Shown here one piece after another: positions 24,118 through 36,289 of a stretch of DNA of 64,000 nucleotides. Origin of the DNA: Apostichopus japonicus (taxonomy: Eukaryota > Echinodermata > Holothuroidea > Aspidochirotida > Stichopodidae); assembly GCF_037975245.1 (NCBI RefSeq), contig NC_092563.1:17597594-17661593 (forward strand), given 5' to 3'. A program made the translations under genes and the position numbers. The first letter of the stretch is position 1. Each line of letters starts with the position of its first letter. The notes under the pieces are model-generated. The model was given only the letters and a program-made list of their open reading frames with translations, was not told the DNA's origin and did no database searches.

Positions 24118-27100
24118 TCAGAGCCTTGTATCGTAACTTCTTTCGGAACCACTGTCCGATGGGCTAAGACTTCCGTCAGAAATATCATCCCGTTGTTCAA
24201 GATGTCTTCCAGAATTATCCTCCGATAGGTCAAAGCTTCTTGCAGAGATATCCTCTTGGACTTCGGAGTTTCCTCCGGAATTATCATCCGGTAGGTCGAC
24301 GCCCCTGTCTGAGCTACCGTCCTGCTGTCCAAGGTTTCTTGCGGAGTCGACGTCTGGAATGTCAAAGGTCACAGTGGCATAGTCTGGAGGAGGGGACTCA
24401 ATTGGGTCGTCTGCTACAGCTCTTGTCGACGATTCCGAGGCACCAGTCATATCGTTTTGTTCCGAGAGCATCCGGAAAAGTTCTGGATTGGTCACAAATT
24501 GTTGGTAAGAGGGCGGAATGTCGTCGGGTAGTACCTGAACATCTGGCGGTCTCTCCAAAACAAAATCGTCTACCTGCTCCAGACTTCGGACTGATAGGAC
24601 CTGTATCTGAGGTTGGCTTTCAGCCTCGTCACTCTCTGTGGAAATTCTTCGGTTAAACCTCTGTACTAACTTGCACATAGCAAAGGCAGCACCCAAACAT
24701 AATGCAATGAGGAAAAAGGCGATTAATCCACCGGATACACTCCTTTGATCTGAAAAGAGATTCATAAGAAGTAACAATATTATTGATGCTGGTATGAAGT
24801 TAGTCTAAAAAAAATATAAAAAAATATATATAAAAAAATTTAAAAATTTGGAAAGACAATGGTAAACAGCTAGCACTCACAATGCTATCCATTCCAGTGA
24901 CATAACCCTATTCAGCTCTCTAGCAACCCCCATCACTCAAATCTGACTACATTGTTACAAATTTACTACACAGTAAACCCCAACATATCTTAACATTCCA
25001 GTACCAACAGCTATTTATGACTCACTGTACAACAGGTCTTGAACTGCTGTTATACTGAATCAATGCCATTATTACACAACAAATGCAATACATGAAACTG
25101 ATCTGTAGAAGTTATGATTATAAGAATTAATGACTCTCCCAAATGACGAACTTACATTGCCTCTTGACCGATGATCAATGGGCGTCATCTATACGAGTTA
25201 TACGAGTATAGATGACAAACTGTTTTCAAGACAACAAACTTTAATTAGTTAGAGAGCTTGTTACATAAAAAAAAATCTTAGGCAAATAAAATTCTGTGAG
25301 TTTGTTACAGGTTAACTTAACACTTAACTTAACACAAACAAGTTAATGATGATAAATGCCAAGAAATCAAATACAAGGTTTGCTTAGTGATGTTTGAAAG
25401 AATAGGGTACAAGTAAGAAATAATTTAAAACATTGCTTCAATTTAATCAAAGACAGCATGAACTATCAATTCTCTGTCTTAGTTGGTATGGTACTCAATT
25501 CTAGTGCATTGATCCCATTAGCTTAGCATTGTTCATAAACGACAACTGATTGCATTTGCAATGTAATTTCTCCTGCCACTCTAAATATGAATGAACATGA
25601 AGCAAAAAAGCACTTTACCATAAAACAAGCTTGAGTATGTGAGGAAATAGAGCAAACATACAGAGTAGTGATATTTGTTTGTATTTATGTCATCTCATAT
25701 TATTGTATCATCTTGCAGGGCAAATTTTCAAAGAGTTTTTTCTGGTTGTCCCTCAAACAACCAGGCCTTACTCTTTGGTTGCCCGAACTGCAAACTTAAT
25801 CCTCCGAGAAAAAATAGTATATCATGTCGCTCGAAGTACGTCCAAAGCAAAACCACTTGCTGTGATATTAATGTGAAGCCTCCTTGGCAGGATATTGAAT
25901 ATGAGCAAACAAAAGATGGGTAGTTGAGGGCGCTGCTGTTTGATAGCTTTTGCAAGGTTCGGTAATCCAAGGTTATCTGACGCAAAGACTGTAGCAGCTA
26001 GGTAGGTCTGTCAAACTTTACAACATGTTGTTCAATTATAAATTGCCAAGAAATGCTAGTATGCACTTTGTAAAACTTTGTTCAGCTGTTACAGGATATC
26101 AGGTTTACTTAGGACTTCAGCATCATGCTGAGAGCAAAATGGGATTGTGAGCAATATTGGCTGCTTATAACAGCTGTCAGCACTTCACTTTAGCCATGTT
26201 GAATATCCAATCAGATTCACTCCAGACACTACCAAAGAATATATTTATCCAGTAATATGACTCAATTGCTATTAAAACTAAGCCACAGATGTAAAGCAGT
26301 CTTTGAACGACCAAGAGGCGAGGAGAGGAGAGGGAACTGGCAAGCATGCTTTAAATTTCCCATAACCAGCTACCCATCCAAAGAATGAACCAAGTTTTAA
26401 AAAGATATTTGAATTGACCAGTTACTCAGTTACCCATAGATATTCTAGTGCAAAAACAGTAAAGATTTCAGAGCTAGGGATATGTTTACTACTTTCTGGG
26501 GGAAGGGTTGAGGGGTGCCCACCCTCCAATGCCACTGCCCCATGTTCTGATGTTAATGAAGTATTACGAAACACACTGCCATAATATAAAGATGATACTG
26601 TATCATGATTCTTACCATTGGATGGGTCATCGGTGGAGTTCTTCCCTTGGTTTGACGAAATAAGACTAGATTGGCACTTGACATGAAGATAAAGTTTATT
26701 CTCTGCTGGTTGACCAGCACTGTCTATCCATTTACACTCATTAAGGTGATCCTCGGAACCAGAACAAGATGGGTACTGTGGAAGACATTTGTAGAGATGA
26801 AAGATCTGTGGTACTTCGGCACTGTATGAGTGTTCTCCTTGGCCCTGACCTAACTGATTGCACAATGTAGTTGTTGCCAATGAATTCCAGGTTTCATCGC
26901 ACAGAGTGTGCCAACTGTTCTCAAAGTAAATCAAGACAAGGTTTCCAATCTCCATGGTAGTTGTTGAGATTTCCACTGTGACAACATCAAAATCTGGGGC
27001 AAAAACAAAAAGGAAGGGGGGAAAACATTATAGTAAACGTATACGTCATTGGTAAATAAAATTTGTATTATCGATGTATAAGAGATCTAGATGGCATCTG

Positions 27101-29042
27101 TATTTTTATGGAACTTTGAGGACTGAAAACCGTTTCTTTTCTTTCTTTCTTTTTCTTTTTGCAACTTATTTACGAAATGAAAATCTGGTTGTGACTCCAT
27201 GTCACTAAGCCAGTCATCTGACATCTTCCTTCAAAACAGAACTGATTTTTAACAAAGAAGAAGAGTCCATATATAGAAAGTTTAGATACTAACAACTTAT
27301 TCTCAATCTAAATGATTTACAAAGGAACTACTACGCTCTGTCGGCTGGAGTAGGTCTATGTTTGGTTACATTTTGAAATGTAATAACGTTTTGGTTTCAG
27401 AAACCGTCCAGTAATCCACTTACAATATATAACTTTGTAGCGTTGTGTACATTGTGAGTTTGAAATGGCGTCTCATGCCTCCCCCTAAAAGGAAAGATCT
27501 TTAAGTCGTGCTTGTAATTTTCCTGTCACCTTTAGTTACTTAACATCAACAAGGATGCAAGGGTCAAACTCACACCATACCTTGGTAATTAACATCAGGA
27601 GTGCAACGTAGGGTGACATCTTGGGAATGGTGACAAGCGCCAATGTTCACCAAGGACAAATTACAGTCAGAGAGGTGTGATTCGTCACCGTTACATACAG
27701 CACTGTCATAGACGATCGGAAGACTAAAATCTGGAGATAGGGGGAAGAGGTGGGCTAACGGTGGACCCATCGAGAGTTGATGACAAGCAACCGCTGCAGC
27801 TTCCCAGGTCCAAACGTTGTTGCAAAGGGTGCCCCACCGAGAAGGGCGATATTCAATTTCCAAACGACCGTCCCAAACAGTGTCTCCTTCCGTCAGTCTT
27901 ATACCTGAATATCAGAGAGAGAAACAAATATCATGAGAGAAAACAATTACTTCAAGATTTGTCAAAAATCATACAGATAAATGTTCAGTTGCAATGAGCC
28001 AGGCTTTGTTTAACATTAAACAGTTCATTTGGAGTACATGCTGGCCTTTTGAAGCCTTTTACAAGTATAAGTGGAATTTTACATGTATCACTAAATATGT
28101 AGTGGGACTACATTACCTAAGAATTAAGGTTGTATTGTATATAGATAAAAGTTAACCAATCAAACATGCCTTGCAGTCATTCCTTGTAAACCAATTGATG
28201 TAGTTAAGGTGGTAGGCTGCATCAACCAGCATTTAGTCTTAGAACCGATCAGCACCGTTTAAATTCTGTTACCTTTCCGACCAGAATTGTTTAAATTTTG
28301 ACATAATGACCCGAATTAGCCAGTACTGTACACTGGAAACTGGTTACCAGTACTCAACTCAGTTATACTACGTAGCTATGTCCCTTGTGATATATCTAAA
28401 GTGAAACGGTACTGACTACAACCTACAATCAATAATGAGGTAAATGATACATTAAGTGTATTTTAATACAAGTCTTGCTTTACCTAACCCAGGGAATAAT
28501 TTAGTGTCCAAAGTTTGTGTAGCAGTTTTGAAGGCTCTGAACATTGTCTATTATATTAATGATTAATTCTTGTACAGCAATCTGTACATATTGCTATGCG
28601 ATAACAGTTAAATTATTTTCCCAGTAGCTGCCTTAAAAATTCATGCGTATCATATACCTCAATTATGTAAGAAGTCAAATAATGGTTGCCCATGCTCAAA
28701 CTTCAACAAGGTAACTGCCATTACCCCTTTATGAGTTCTTTAAATTCACTGTCTACATTTCCAACACACTTTAAATATGGGAAAGATTTTGTAGGGTGGA
28801 AGTATCAAAGAAAATACTGTTGGTTTGGTTTGGCAAAAAGCTGTGGCCAATACTGGTGACCTTTGGAAAGCCATAATCGTCATCACCAGATACTCACCAC
28901 TTTGCCATACTTGGCTTTCTGTCACATGACACTTTAAGGATGTCAGAAACAGGAACTGCAGAATCGGCTTGATTAAACGAGATGGCCGGAACACATTCCA
29001 CATGGTAGCTGGCATCCACCTCTCTGCTACTATGAGATTCAT
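24118..29042 (-). CDS. Two-SRCR-domain single-pass membrane receptor with PPxY tail
   Basis: Four exons, transcript order 28898-29042, 27581-27904, 26616-26993, 24118-24749, all GT-AG, all junctions phase 1, 492 aa, stop TGA. Exon 1 gives an N-terminal signal-like segment with a hydrophobic ILQFLFLTSL core. The start at 29042 is the first in-frame ATG after stops; an internal ATG (MWNVF) would give a more typical signal peptide. Exon 2 is one SRCR domain (about 49-156), with IRLTEGDTVWDGRLEI, WGTLCNNVW, VACHQL and CNGDESHLSDC. Exon 3 is a second, more divergent SRCR (WHTLCDETW, CSGSEDHLNEC) plus a Ser/Asn-rich stalk. Exon 4 carries one membrane span (about 289-309, GGLIAFFLIALCLGAAFAM), a basic stop-transfer LVQRFNRR and a 180-residue acidic tail with PPSY (361-364), PPDY (403-406) and about two 22-residue repeats. 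One exon per SRCR is usual for the family. The ligand is unknown; such receptors are numerous in echinoderm immunity. I do not assign an orthologue. Confidence 0.9.
25183..25216. repeat. Perfect 11-bp inverted repeat in SRCR intron 3
   Basis: GTCATCTATAC at 25183-25193 pairs with GTATAGATGAC at 25206-25216 around a 12-base loop. No function is evident. Confidence 0.7.
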
Positions 29043-30959
29043 CTTGATGTCAGGTTGTTTGTGGATTAGTCACATCATACTGTAGCTCTCAGTGACCTTT
29101 TCGTGCATGTACTGTATGCTCAATAATTATCACTGCCTCGTTCTAAAAATTTGGGAATTGGTGATATCCCATGGACAAACCTGTCAGTGTGCTCAAACCT
29201 CTCTCATACATTAAAATCCTGAAAAGAAGAAAGAAAAGGATTTAAGTCTGGGCAAATTGTTAAAGCATATTTCTGGCGGTCCCTCGGACAATCAGTTCGT
29301 ACTTTCTTTGTTGTCTGAACAGCAAAGTTTGGTGTCCAATGAGCAAAATAACAAAGAATGACCAATAAATGTACACTGCAGGAAAGATGTGTACGTTTGG
29401 TGGTTAGAACACCTTTTAGGCCAGAAAAAAGTGTTACAAATTATTATACCTGTTTGGGAATACTTCAGTTACAATGCAATCTGAATTTGTAGTACGTACT
29501 AGTTGTCCGCCAGACAACCTCCAGTGCTATTTTGTGGTCTGAACAGAGTTGAACACAACCCTACAGTATGGTAGCCTACAGTACAAACTTCACTCCCTTT
29601 ACAAATTAAAAAGTAACATTAAGCGGAATCGAAATTCGACACCGATTGTGAAAGTGCAATGAGTATGGAAGATGTCAAATAGTTTGCAGAAGTTAACCAA
29701 TTTTGCTAAATGCATGGAGTAATTCACCATTGTCTCAAAATACAAATTGATTTTTTTTTTCAGTGGCAATTTTGGCTGTTTCTGTTAAGGCTTTGTAGAT
29801 TAAAATTGCGATAGAAAAATGGTTACAATTTGACTTACGAACACTGCAAGTGCCAAGTACAGTGTCTATCAGTGCAGCTACATATTTAAAACACATTATG
29901 TGGATGTCGGGGACACACAAAATTACTGTACATTGTGATACTTCTAACGAGAAACTTCCTGCTAATCGCCTGATATTTGGTCAGTCAGTGATTACCACTC
30001 TCCTGGGGAGACTCATCTGTTCATGAGTAAAACTGCTTTTGCTCATACAGTCAATTGAACATTAGGCAATTGAATATTTACAGCTTATAGTTACTTATAC
30101 CTAGGCCAAAGGGCCAAGATTATTGGGATGACGATTTAACTTGAATTTTGATAGCCTGTTGATAACTGTACTGTTAGTGTTACTGTTACTGTGTTACTGT
30201 AGTGTTACTGTTAGCCTGTTGTTAATATAAGATGGAAGTAAAACGGGTGGCAGCAAAGTAACCAGTACTGATAAATTTCACAAATTATAATGTTCTTTAG
30301 CTTTCATGCCCCGTCTCGACTGACCAAGCCAATACAACCATCGGGTTGACGTTGACTAAACAAATCCAGGTAACTTTACTGTTTAGTGTAAGCGTAACTT
30401 GGACTAACTAACGGTAGACCTAGTCCCCGGACATCCCACAGTACTAGGCTAGATCCGCGAATTCGAAAAAGAAACAACCACTTGCCAACAAGTGTTGGCC
30501 TAAATTATTCAATAGTTTGTAGTTCGTGTAATTAATGGAATCTTGATGGAAATCACATGAGTAATTTCAGTTTTCATACTACCTTTGCGAGTGCATTATC
30601 TGGAACTTCCTATTAGGACTCCGTGTTTTCACTGGCAGCCAACGAATTAATCTGTCGGAAGCTAGCAGCAAATAACAGCGGACTATGACGTATAGTGCTA
30701 ACACACATGGTATGAAGATAACGAAAATTACACTAATACACATCGACAGTGTACAACAACTGAGGCCAAACAGGACCAGAAAGTCAAATGACTTAGTGAT
30801 TCCTTGCTAATATGAGAAGAAACTTTGGATACAAGAGTTTCCAACGATCTGAATTGCTGAGCAGTGATGACAAGTCTTGCAGACTTGATTTATCATACCT
30901 ATGCAAAGAGGATTGAAGGTCAAGCAAACTTCACTGCATAATCAGACTTATTCTGAATG
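29043..30959. other. Upstream of the SRCR gene, no gene seen
   Basis: This should hold the 5' UTR and promoter of the SRCR receptor. I see no second coding exon. Bases near 29270-29340 and 29470-29545 share GTTGTCYG-like and CTGAACAG words with 25730-25800, possibly diverged copies of one repeat, but the match is too weak to call. Confidence 0.4.
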
Positions 30960-31490
30960 TAACCTGTAATTGACCTTTGACCTCAAGGGAAACTGTAGAC
31001 ATTTATGTACATACCAAGGGGTATGTACATACATGGCAAGGGGTGTGTACATACCAAGTTTGAAGTTCAAGCAACTTCTCAAGTTATCGCATTTTCAAAT
31101 TTCTCAGACTTTGACATCTGTTGACCTTAAACGACCTTTGACCTCCATGAAAAACAATAGGGATCATCTGCTCACCAAGGGCTACCCAACAAGCAACTTT
31201 ACTTCTTGAGAAATCGTGTCTACAAGGTTTACAGCCTTTGACCTCCGGTGACCTTTGACCTGCATGAGAATGAATAGAGAACAACTAATCACTAAGGATT
31301 ACCTACATACCAAGTTTGAAGTTCAATCAACTTTCACTTCATGAGATATTCTGGTTGATAGGTTTTCAGACCACCCATGAACTTTGACCTCCATGAAAAA
31401 ACAACAGAGATCATGTACTTAACAAGGGCTACCTACATACCAAGTTCCAAGTTCAGGTAACTGTGGGTTCTTGAGATATCGTGTCAAAAA
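30960..31490. repeat. Diverged tandem repeat rich in TGACCTTTGACCT
   Basis: Roughly 120-150-base units each combine a TTTGACCTCCATGA word, a CCAAGTTTGAAGTTCAA word and an ATATC/AATCGTGTC word. Perfect or near-perfect TGACCTTTGACCT occurs at 30971-30983, 31132-31144 and 31249-31261, plus ACTTTGACCTCC near 31380. On the other strand this is AGGTCAAAGGTCA, the DR1 element bound by RXR, HNF4 and COUP-TF-type receptors. It looks like repeat DNA rather than a gene regulatory region. Confidence 0.75.
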
Positions 31491-31519
31491 GCCAAGGCGT
31501 TTAATACACCCACACACGC

Positions 31520-31870
31520 ACACGGTTGCCGGACAACTACCCCCGGACATATACCCCCGGACTCATAGCCCAGGGACAAGTACCCCCTGACAATCACCCC
31601 GGACAAAAATCCCCGAGGACGAATACCACCCAGACAACTACCCCCGGGAAAACTACCCCGAATATACACCACCGAGGACAAATACCCCCGAGGATAAGTA
31701 CCCCCCCCCCCCCAGACAACTACCCCGGGACAACTACCCCCGGACATACACCCCCGAGGACAAATACCCCTGAGGACAATTAAGCCCCACCCCCAGCAAT
31801 TACCTCCGGGAAAACTCTACCCGCGCAATTACACCGGCACAGATACCTCACCCAGGCAACTACCCGAACT
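31520..31870. repeat. Left arm of inverted CCCCCGGACAA array
   Basis: A degenerate array of about 15-19-base words of the form CCCCCGGACAACTA and CCCCCGAGGACAAATA. The reverse-complement array is at 32755-33015. Both arms abut an ACACACGCACAC / GCACACACGC stretch on the outer side. The Pro/Thr/Asn-rich frames are repeat artefacts. Confidence 0.8.
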
Positions 31871-32026
31871 AAACCAGAAACAATGCATGGGGGTATTGAT
31901 GATGATCATGCACACCAAACTAGAGGGGTGGACCGTGATTGTGCTTGCCCCGCCCCTCCCTTCTGCTCCTCCCATCCTAAAATGGCGTTCAATCCCAGGA
32001 AAATAGCTTAGGATAAGCAAAACAAG

Positions 32027-32322
32027 AGGAGCGTGGAGGCCGAGTGGCTAATTCTTTTGTTTTATATATTATCACAGGATTATGGGTTCGATTCCAGCTC
32101 TCACCATTATGTCGTATGTCCTTGAGCAAGGCACTTTTATCTCGACTGGCCCTCTCCATCCAGGTGTATACTGTAAATGGGTACCTGTGAGGTAACTAAG
32201 GTATGTGCGCTGGATTCTCGGCACAGTTAGCCTAATGACCAGGGATTCAAAGTGCTTTGAGATGGCTGTGCCATATAAAGCGCTATACAAAAACTAACAT
32301 AACATAACATAACATAACAAAT
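32027..32322 (+). mobile_element. tRNA-derived SINE with (AACAT)n tail
   Basis: A tRNA-like head carries GGAGGCCGAGTGGCTAA (A-box-like) and GGTTCGATTCC (B box). A body with GAGCAAGGCACTTTTATC, CCAGGTGTATACTGTAAATG and GAGGTAACTAAGG follows. The end has ATATAAAGCGCTATACAAAA and a tail of about five ACATA units. The body matches the minus-strand SINE at 8990-9351. It lies between the two arms of the inverted array. Confidence 0.88.
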
Positions 32323-32754
32323 CATCAAATAAAATTACTCAGAAGAAAACTTGAAAATGGTAAGTCGCAATAAGCCGGAATTGTTCGGAGATTAATATTA
32401 CAGAATAGTGTCATTATAACAAATAGTAAATTAATAGTTACTACCATCAGTGAGCAATGCCCAACCCCACCCCCCCCCCGGGCCTTGGTCCATTGTCAAA
32501 CCCTATCCAGGGGTTTTGGGGGCTTATATATAAAAAGCTCGAATCTTTTTCAAAGTCGGGAGGATGTTAAAAGGGCCAGGGCACACGACGACTCTAGTGG
32601 TGCGAGTTTAACCAACACCCCGACCCGATTGTAAATATGCTCTCGGCGTTGCCCGAGGGACCAGGGTATATGTTGAGGCCCGCGGGAAACTAACCTTGAA
32701 AAGAGACGGGCGTATCCGTTGCTGCATCCGTCCACTATAGTTAACGGCATATGT

Positions 32755-33015
32755 CCAGGGGAATATTCGTCCGGGGGTATTTATCCGGGGGGTAATTGTC
32801 TAGGGGGTATTCGTCCGACGAGGTTGTTGTCCGGGTTGTGTTTTTTTGTCCTCGGGGTAATTGTCCGGGTATATGTCCGGGTGGAAGTTGTCCTGGGGGG
32901 TAGTTGTCCGAGATGGTTTTTGTCCGGGAGTATCTGTCCGGGTGGTAATCGTCCGAGGGTTATTGTCTGGGGGGTAATCGTCCGGGGGTATTTGTCTGGG
33001 GGTATTTGTCCGGTC
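32755..33015. repeat. Right arm of inverted CCCCCGGACAA array
   Basis: Reverse complement of the left arm type: GTCCGGGGGTATTTGTCC-like words with degenerate spacing, ending next to ACGACGCACACACGCC. Together with 31520-31870 it makes a large inverted pair separated by about 0.9 kb. Confidence 0.8.
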
Positions 33016-33189
33016 ACGACGCACACACGCCATCACAATATCATAGATCCTTTCGGCAAGGAATAAAAATGGGCAACTTATTAGAGACATGACATAATCC
33101 ATATGTTGGCTTTTAGCATGATAAAATAGGTCTACTGCTACCGGTACCTTCTTGACCAATATTGATCATATAATTAACAATTTACCACT

Positions 33190-33610
33190 ATTCAAAATTC
33201 ATCACAACAAATTCGATCGAGATAACTTCCAAAACTATGGTTTAATTCTTCCAAATTATATAATTCAAGTTCAAGAGGGATTTGAGGAGGCAGAATAGTA
33301 CAAGAAATGAGATGAGAAACTCTTCTTTCACGTGGTATCTACCAACTATTGGTAACAAACTTGCTTGTTGACCAAAAATGTCCCTAAACATTATGGCTCT
33401 ATTTCGCATTCGATCACGAATTTCTTACTTTAGCAAAAAAAAGACACTTTCAAACTATCATGGTTCATGGAGTTTTTCTTCGGAACTCAATAATTCGAGT
33501 TAGAGAGGGTTTTGGGAGGGCTGGAAGAGTACCAGGAAAGAGAAAAGACACTCCTCTTTTACGTTTCATGTTTTCTACTGGTAACAAAACAAACAAGACC
33601 ATAAACAGAC
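33190..33610. repeat. Diverged two-copy tandem duplication
   Basis: Bases 33225-33375 and 33445-33600 share, in the same order, AATAATTCGAGTT/ATAATTCAAGTT, AGAGGGATTTGAGGAGG/AGAGGGTTTTGGGAGG, CTCTTCTTTCACGT/CTCCTCTTTTACGT and TGGTAACAAAC. The divergence is high, so the duplication is old. No gene is seen from 33030 to 34180 apart from this. Confidence 0.55.
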
Positions 33611-34185
33611 CGCTATTTCAAGCCTAGAAAATATGTATTACTACTATCAAATTCCCCCGGCGGAGGGGGTGGCTGAAGGGGGATAAATTAGTCATGGTCT
33701 TTCACGAATTGAAATAATTGTTAGAATGTTTAGTCACCGTTTACTGTTGGAGTTCTTTAGGAATCTCAAAACACTCTATAACTGGAGTTGTAAAAATGTT
33801 TATAACTAAAATAATTTTCCTCGGTGTTGGTAGTTATATTCAATGCACATATTAAACATTATGCTTTATCCAAGCGTATCAGATACAAGATGGGATCACG
33901 GTGTTTATGGCCATTTCTCGCAGACTAGCTTGACCGTGATAGTTGTCTTATACAAAAGGAATGAGAAATGTTTGAATTTTACTGTGCCGGGTAGAATTGT
34001 GGGCTCTCAAATCGCTCCACAACTCCAGTTTTCACCTTTTCTATTATGGTATATTTCCAACATTCTTCGTCAGATAACAGGATGTCAATTATTGGAGGTT
34101 ATTTTTATTCTAAAATAATTTGTTGACTATTAAATATATACCACACGGAAGCGGAATGTCTTAACTTCACACTGGTACTGTTTTG

Positions 34186-34874
34186 TACGGAAGCGTAGAA
34201 AGGACATTGCAAATTGACGAGTTACCAACTTGACAAAACGACAATTATCTGCAAGTTGACGAGTTGACGAGATGGTAACGTGATAAAATTCAGAAAATTG
34301 ACGTTTTGACGAGATAACGGATCTCGTCAATGCAGCAATTTTCTGCAAATTGACGAGTTGCACATTTACTACCATCTCGACAAGATGACAAAATTCAGAA
34401 AATTGTCGTTTTGACGAGATAACGGATCTCGTCAATGCAGCAATTTTCTGCAAATTGACGAGTTGCACACTTACTACCATCTCGACAAGTTGACAAAATT
34501 CAGAAAATTGACGTTTTGACGAGATAACGGATCTCGTCAATGCATCAATTTTCTGCAAATTGACGAGTTGCACACTTACTACCATCTCGACAAGTTGACA
34601 AAATTCAGAAAATTGACGTTTTGACGAGATAACGGATCTCGTCAATGCATCAATTTTCTGCAAATTGACGAGTTGCACACTTACTACGTATACCATCTCG
34701 ACAAGATGACAAAATTCAGAAAATTGCTGCATTGACGAGATCCGTTATCTCGTCAAAACGTCAATTATCTGAATTTTGTCACGTTACCATCTCGTCAACT
34801 CGTCAATTTGCAGATAATTGTCGTTTTGTCAAGTTGGTAACTCATCAATGCAATGTCCCTTCTACGCTTCCGTA
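34186..34874. mobile_element. Foldback-type element with about 165-bp inverted ends and 105-bp internal repeats
   Basis: The left end TACGGAAGCGTAGAAAGGACA is the inverted partner of the right end TTCTACGCTTCCGTA; the inverted homology goes on for about 165 bases. The flanks are GTTTTG on both sides (34180-34185 and 34875-34880). Between the arms lies a unit repeated with an exact 105-base period (GAGATAACGG at 34311, 34416, 34521 and 34626). Each unit has nested palindromes: GACGAGAT/ATCTCGTC inside CAGAAAATTGA/TCAATTTTCTG. The period is a multiple of three, so a 200-residue repetitive frame stays open on the minus strand; I treat it as an artefact. The superfamily is not certain. Confidence 0.85.
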
Positions 34875-35989
34875 GTTTTGGGTACTCCCTACATAACTCG
34901 AATCATGAACGTTTAAATAGGACAAAATACGTCAAATATTGTCGCAGTAAAAGCCTTCATGCAGTCGGGCCCTTGTACAGACATCCAGGGAGTCCGTTTG
35001 TGCATACTAACATTTTGACATTTTGGTGCTCAAAGACAAACTGTGATCATTGCGTTCCCACATGCGGGCGTGTGAAGGTGTGACGAGAGTTGGGTTGCCA
35101 GGGTTTTAGTGGGGTACAGACCCCGGGCCTGCGAAATATGGGATAAAGAAATGTGTATTCTCAAAATAAACTGAAAGCTGTGTGCGAAAACGGCGCCAGT
35201 GAAAATTACGCCGGTGAAGGGGAGGTGACCATGCAGCTAGCTCTTGGCATATCTGGGCATGCATATATGTGCAAGACATGTGTAATCATATCTATTACTT
35301 CCCTTTGCATATGAAGTGAGCCCTGGACGCCTATTGTATTTGGTTCCGATGTTAAAGGTCATTTGAGCAGAACATTCTGATATTCCAATATATAAATTAA
35401 GGCAGTCAATTTGGAGGTCCTCATACTCCAAATGCAAATGTCAAAGATGACCATGTTTCTTCAGATGGCAAAATGTGAAAATGTGTAAAGATGATAACTG
35501 ACATACCGTGTACAAAATGCCCATCATCTGCTGCAGCTGTTGAATTTGAAGTACATTAAGGTCAGCTTAAGTCAAGATCTCAACCTTGTTAACACTGTTT
35601 CTCAAACTTTGATGAATCCCAATACCTTTAAAGTGGTTGTTCCACTTAAATTTTAAAAAAAAAAACCTGAATGTGTTCTCATGCAGGGTCAAAAGGAATC
35701 ACAAGGATAAGTTTGCGGATGGATCAAATTTTTCAAAGCTTCAATAGATTCTGAATCTCCATTTCTCTTCTGGACAGGGTTGTGATCAGTCCGACAGTGT
35801 TGGCTGGCATAGGACTACAACTGATGAAGATTTAGGCAGAGGATGGAGAGAGCCTCAGCTGGGGTAACTCAACATGTGGCGTCTTTTGCCACTGGCAGTC
35901 GACAGTGTGTGGCAGTTCACAACAAAAATCTAGCCTGTCTCAAGAGATGTAACCAATCAATGGGAAATATGCTGCATAATGTTGCATTT

Positions 35990-36095
35990 TATGGACCTAA
36001 ACAACAGTGTGAACAGATAAATAGTCATTTTAGAAAAATAATTTTTAGAAAATGCTTTTTAGAAATAGTTTTTAGAAAGTAGTTTTTAGAAAATG
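35990..36095. repeat. Degenerate TTTTTAGAAA repeat
   Basis: About seven imperfect copies of TTTTTAGAAAATA/TTTTTAGAAAGTA-like words in an otherwise unremarkable AT-rich stretch. Confidence 0.7.
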
Positions 36096-36289
36096 ATAGA
36101 AAATTTTTTGAAAAATAGTCACAAATTGCATACAATAATGTCATTTGCATACAATTTGTATACTATTACATAATTTACAATTATCATATATTTTTGCATA
36201 CATTATTTCAATATTGCATTGCATATATTAATTTCATTCTGCATCAATTCAATTATTTCATCATGGTAGATGCTGCTATTAACTTTTCT

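Noticed and set aside
24240-24656. 138-residue protein on the plus strand
   Set aside because: It is the antisense shadow of the SRCR receptor's tail exon.
31484-33159. Pro/Thr/Asn-rich proteins on both strands
   Set aside because: Open frames across degenerate CCCCCGGACAA arrays; composition explains them.
34130-34732. 200-residue repetitive protein
   Set aside because: It arises because the 105-bp unit of the foldback element is a multiple of three; the frame continues over both arms and resembles no protein.
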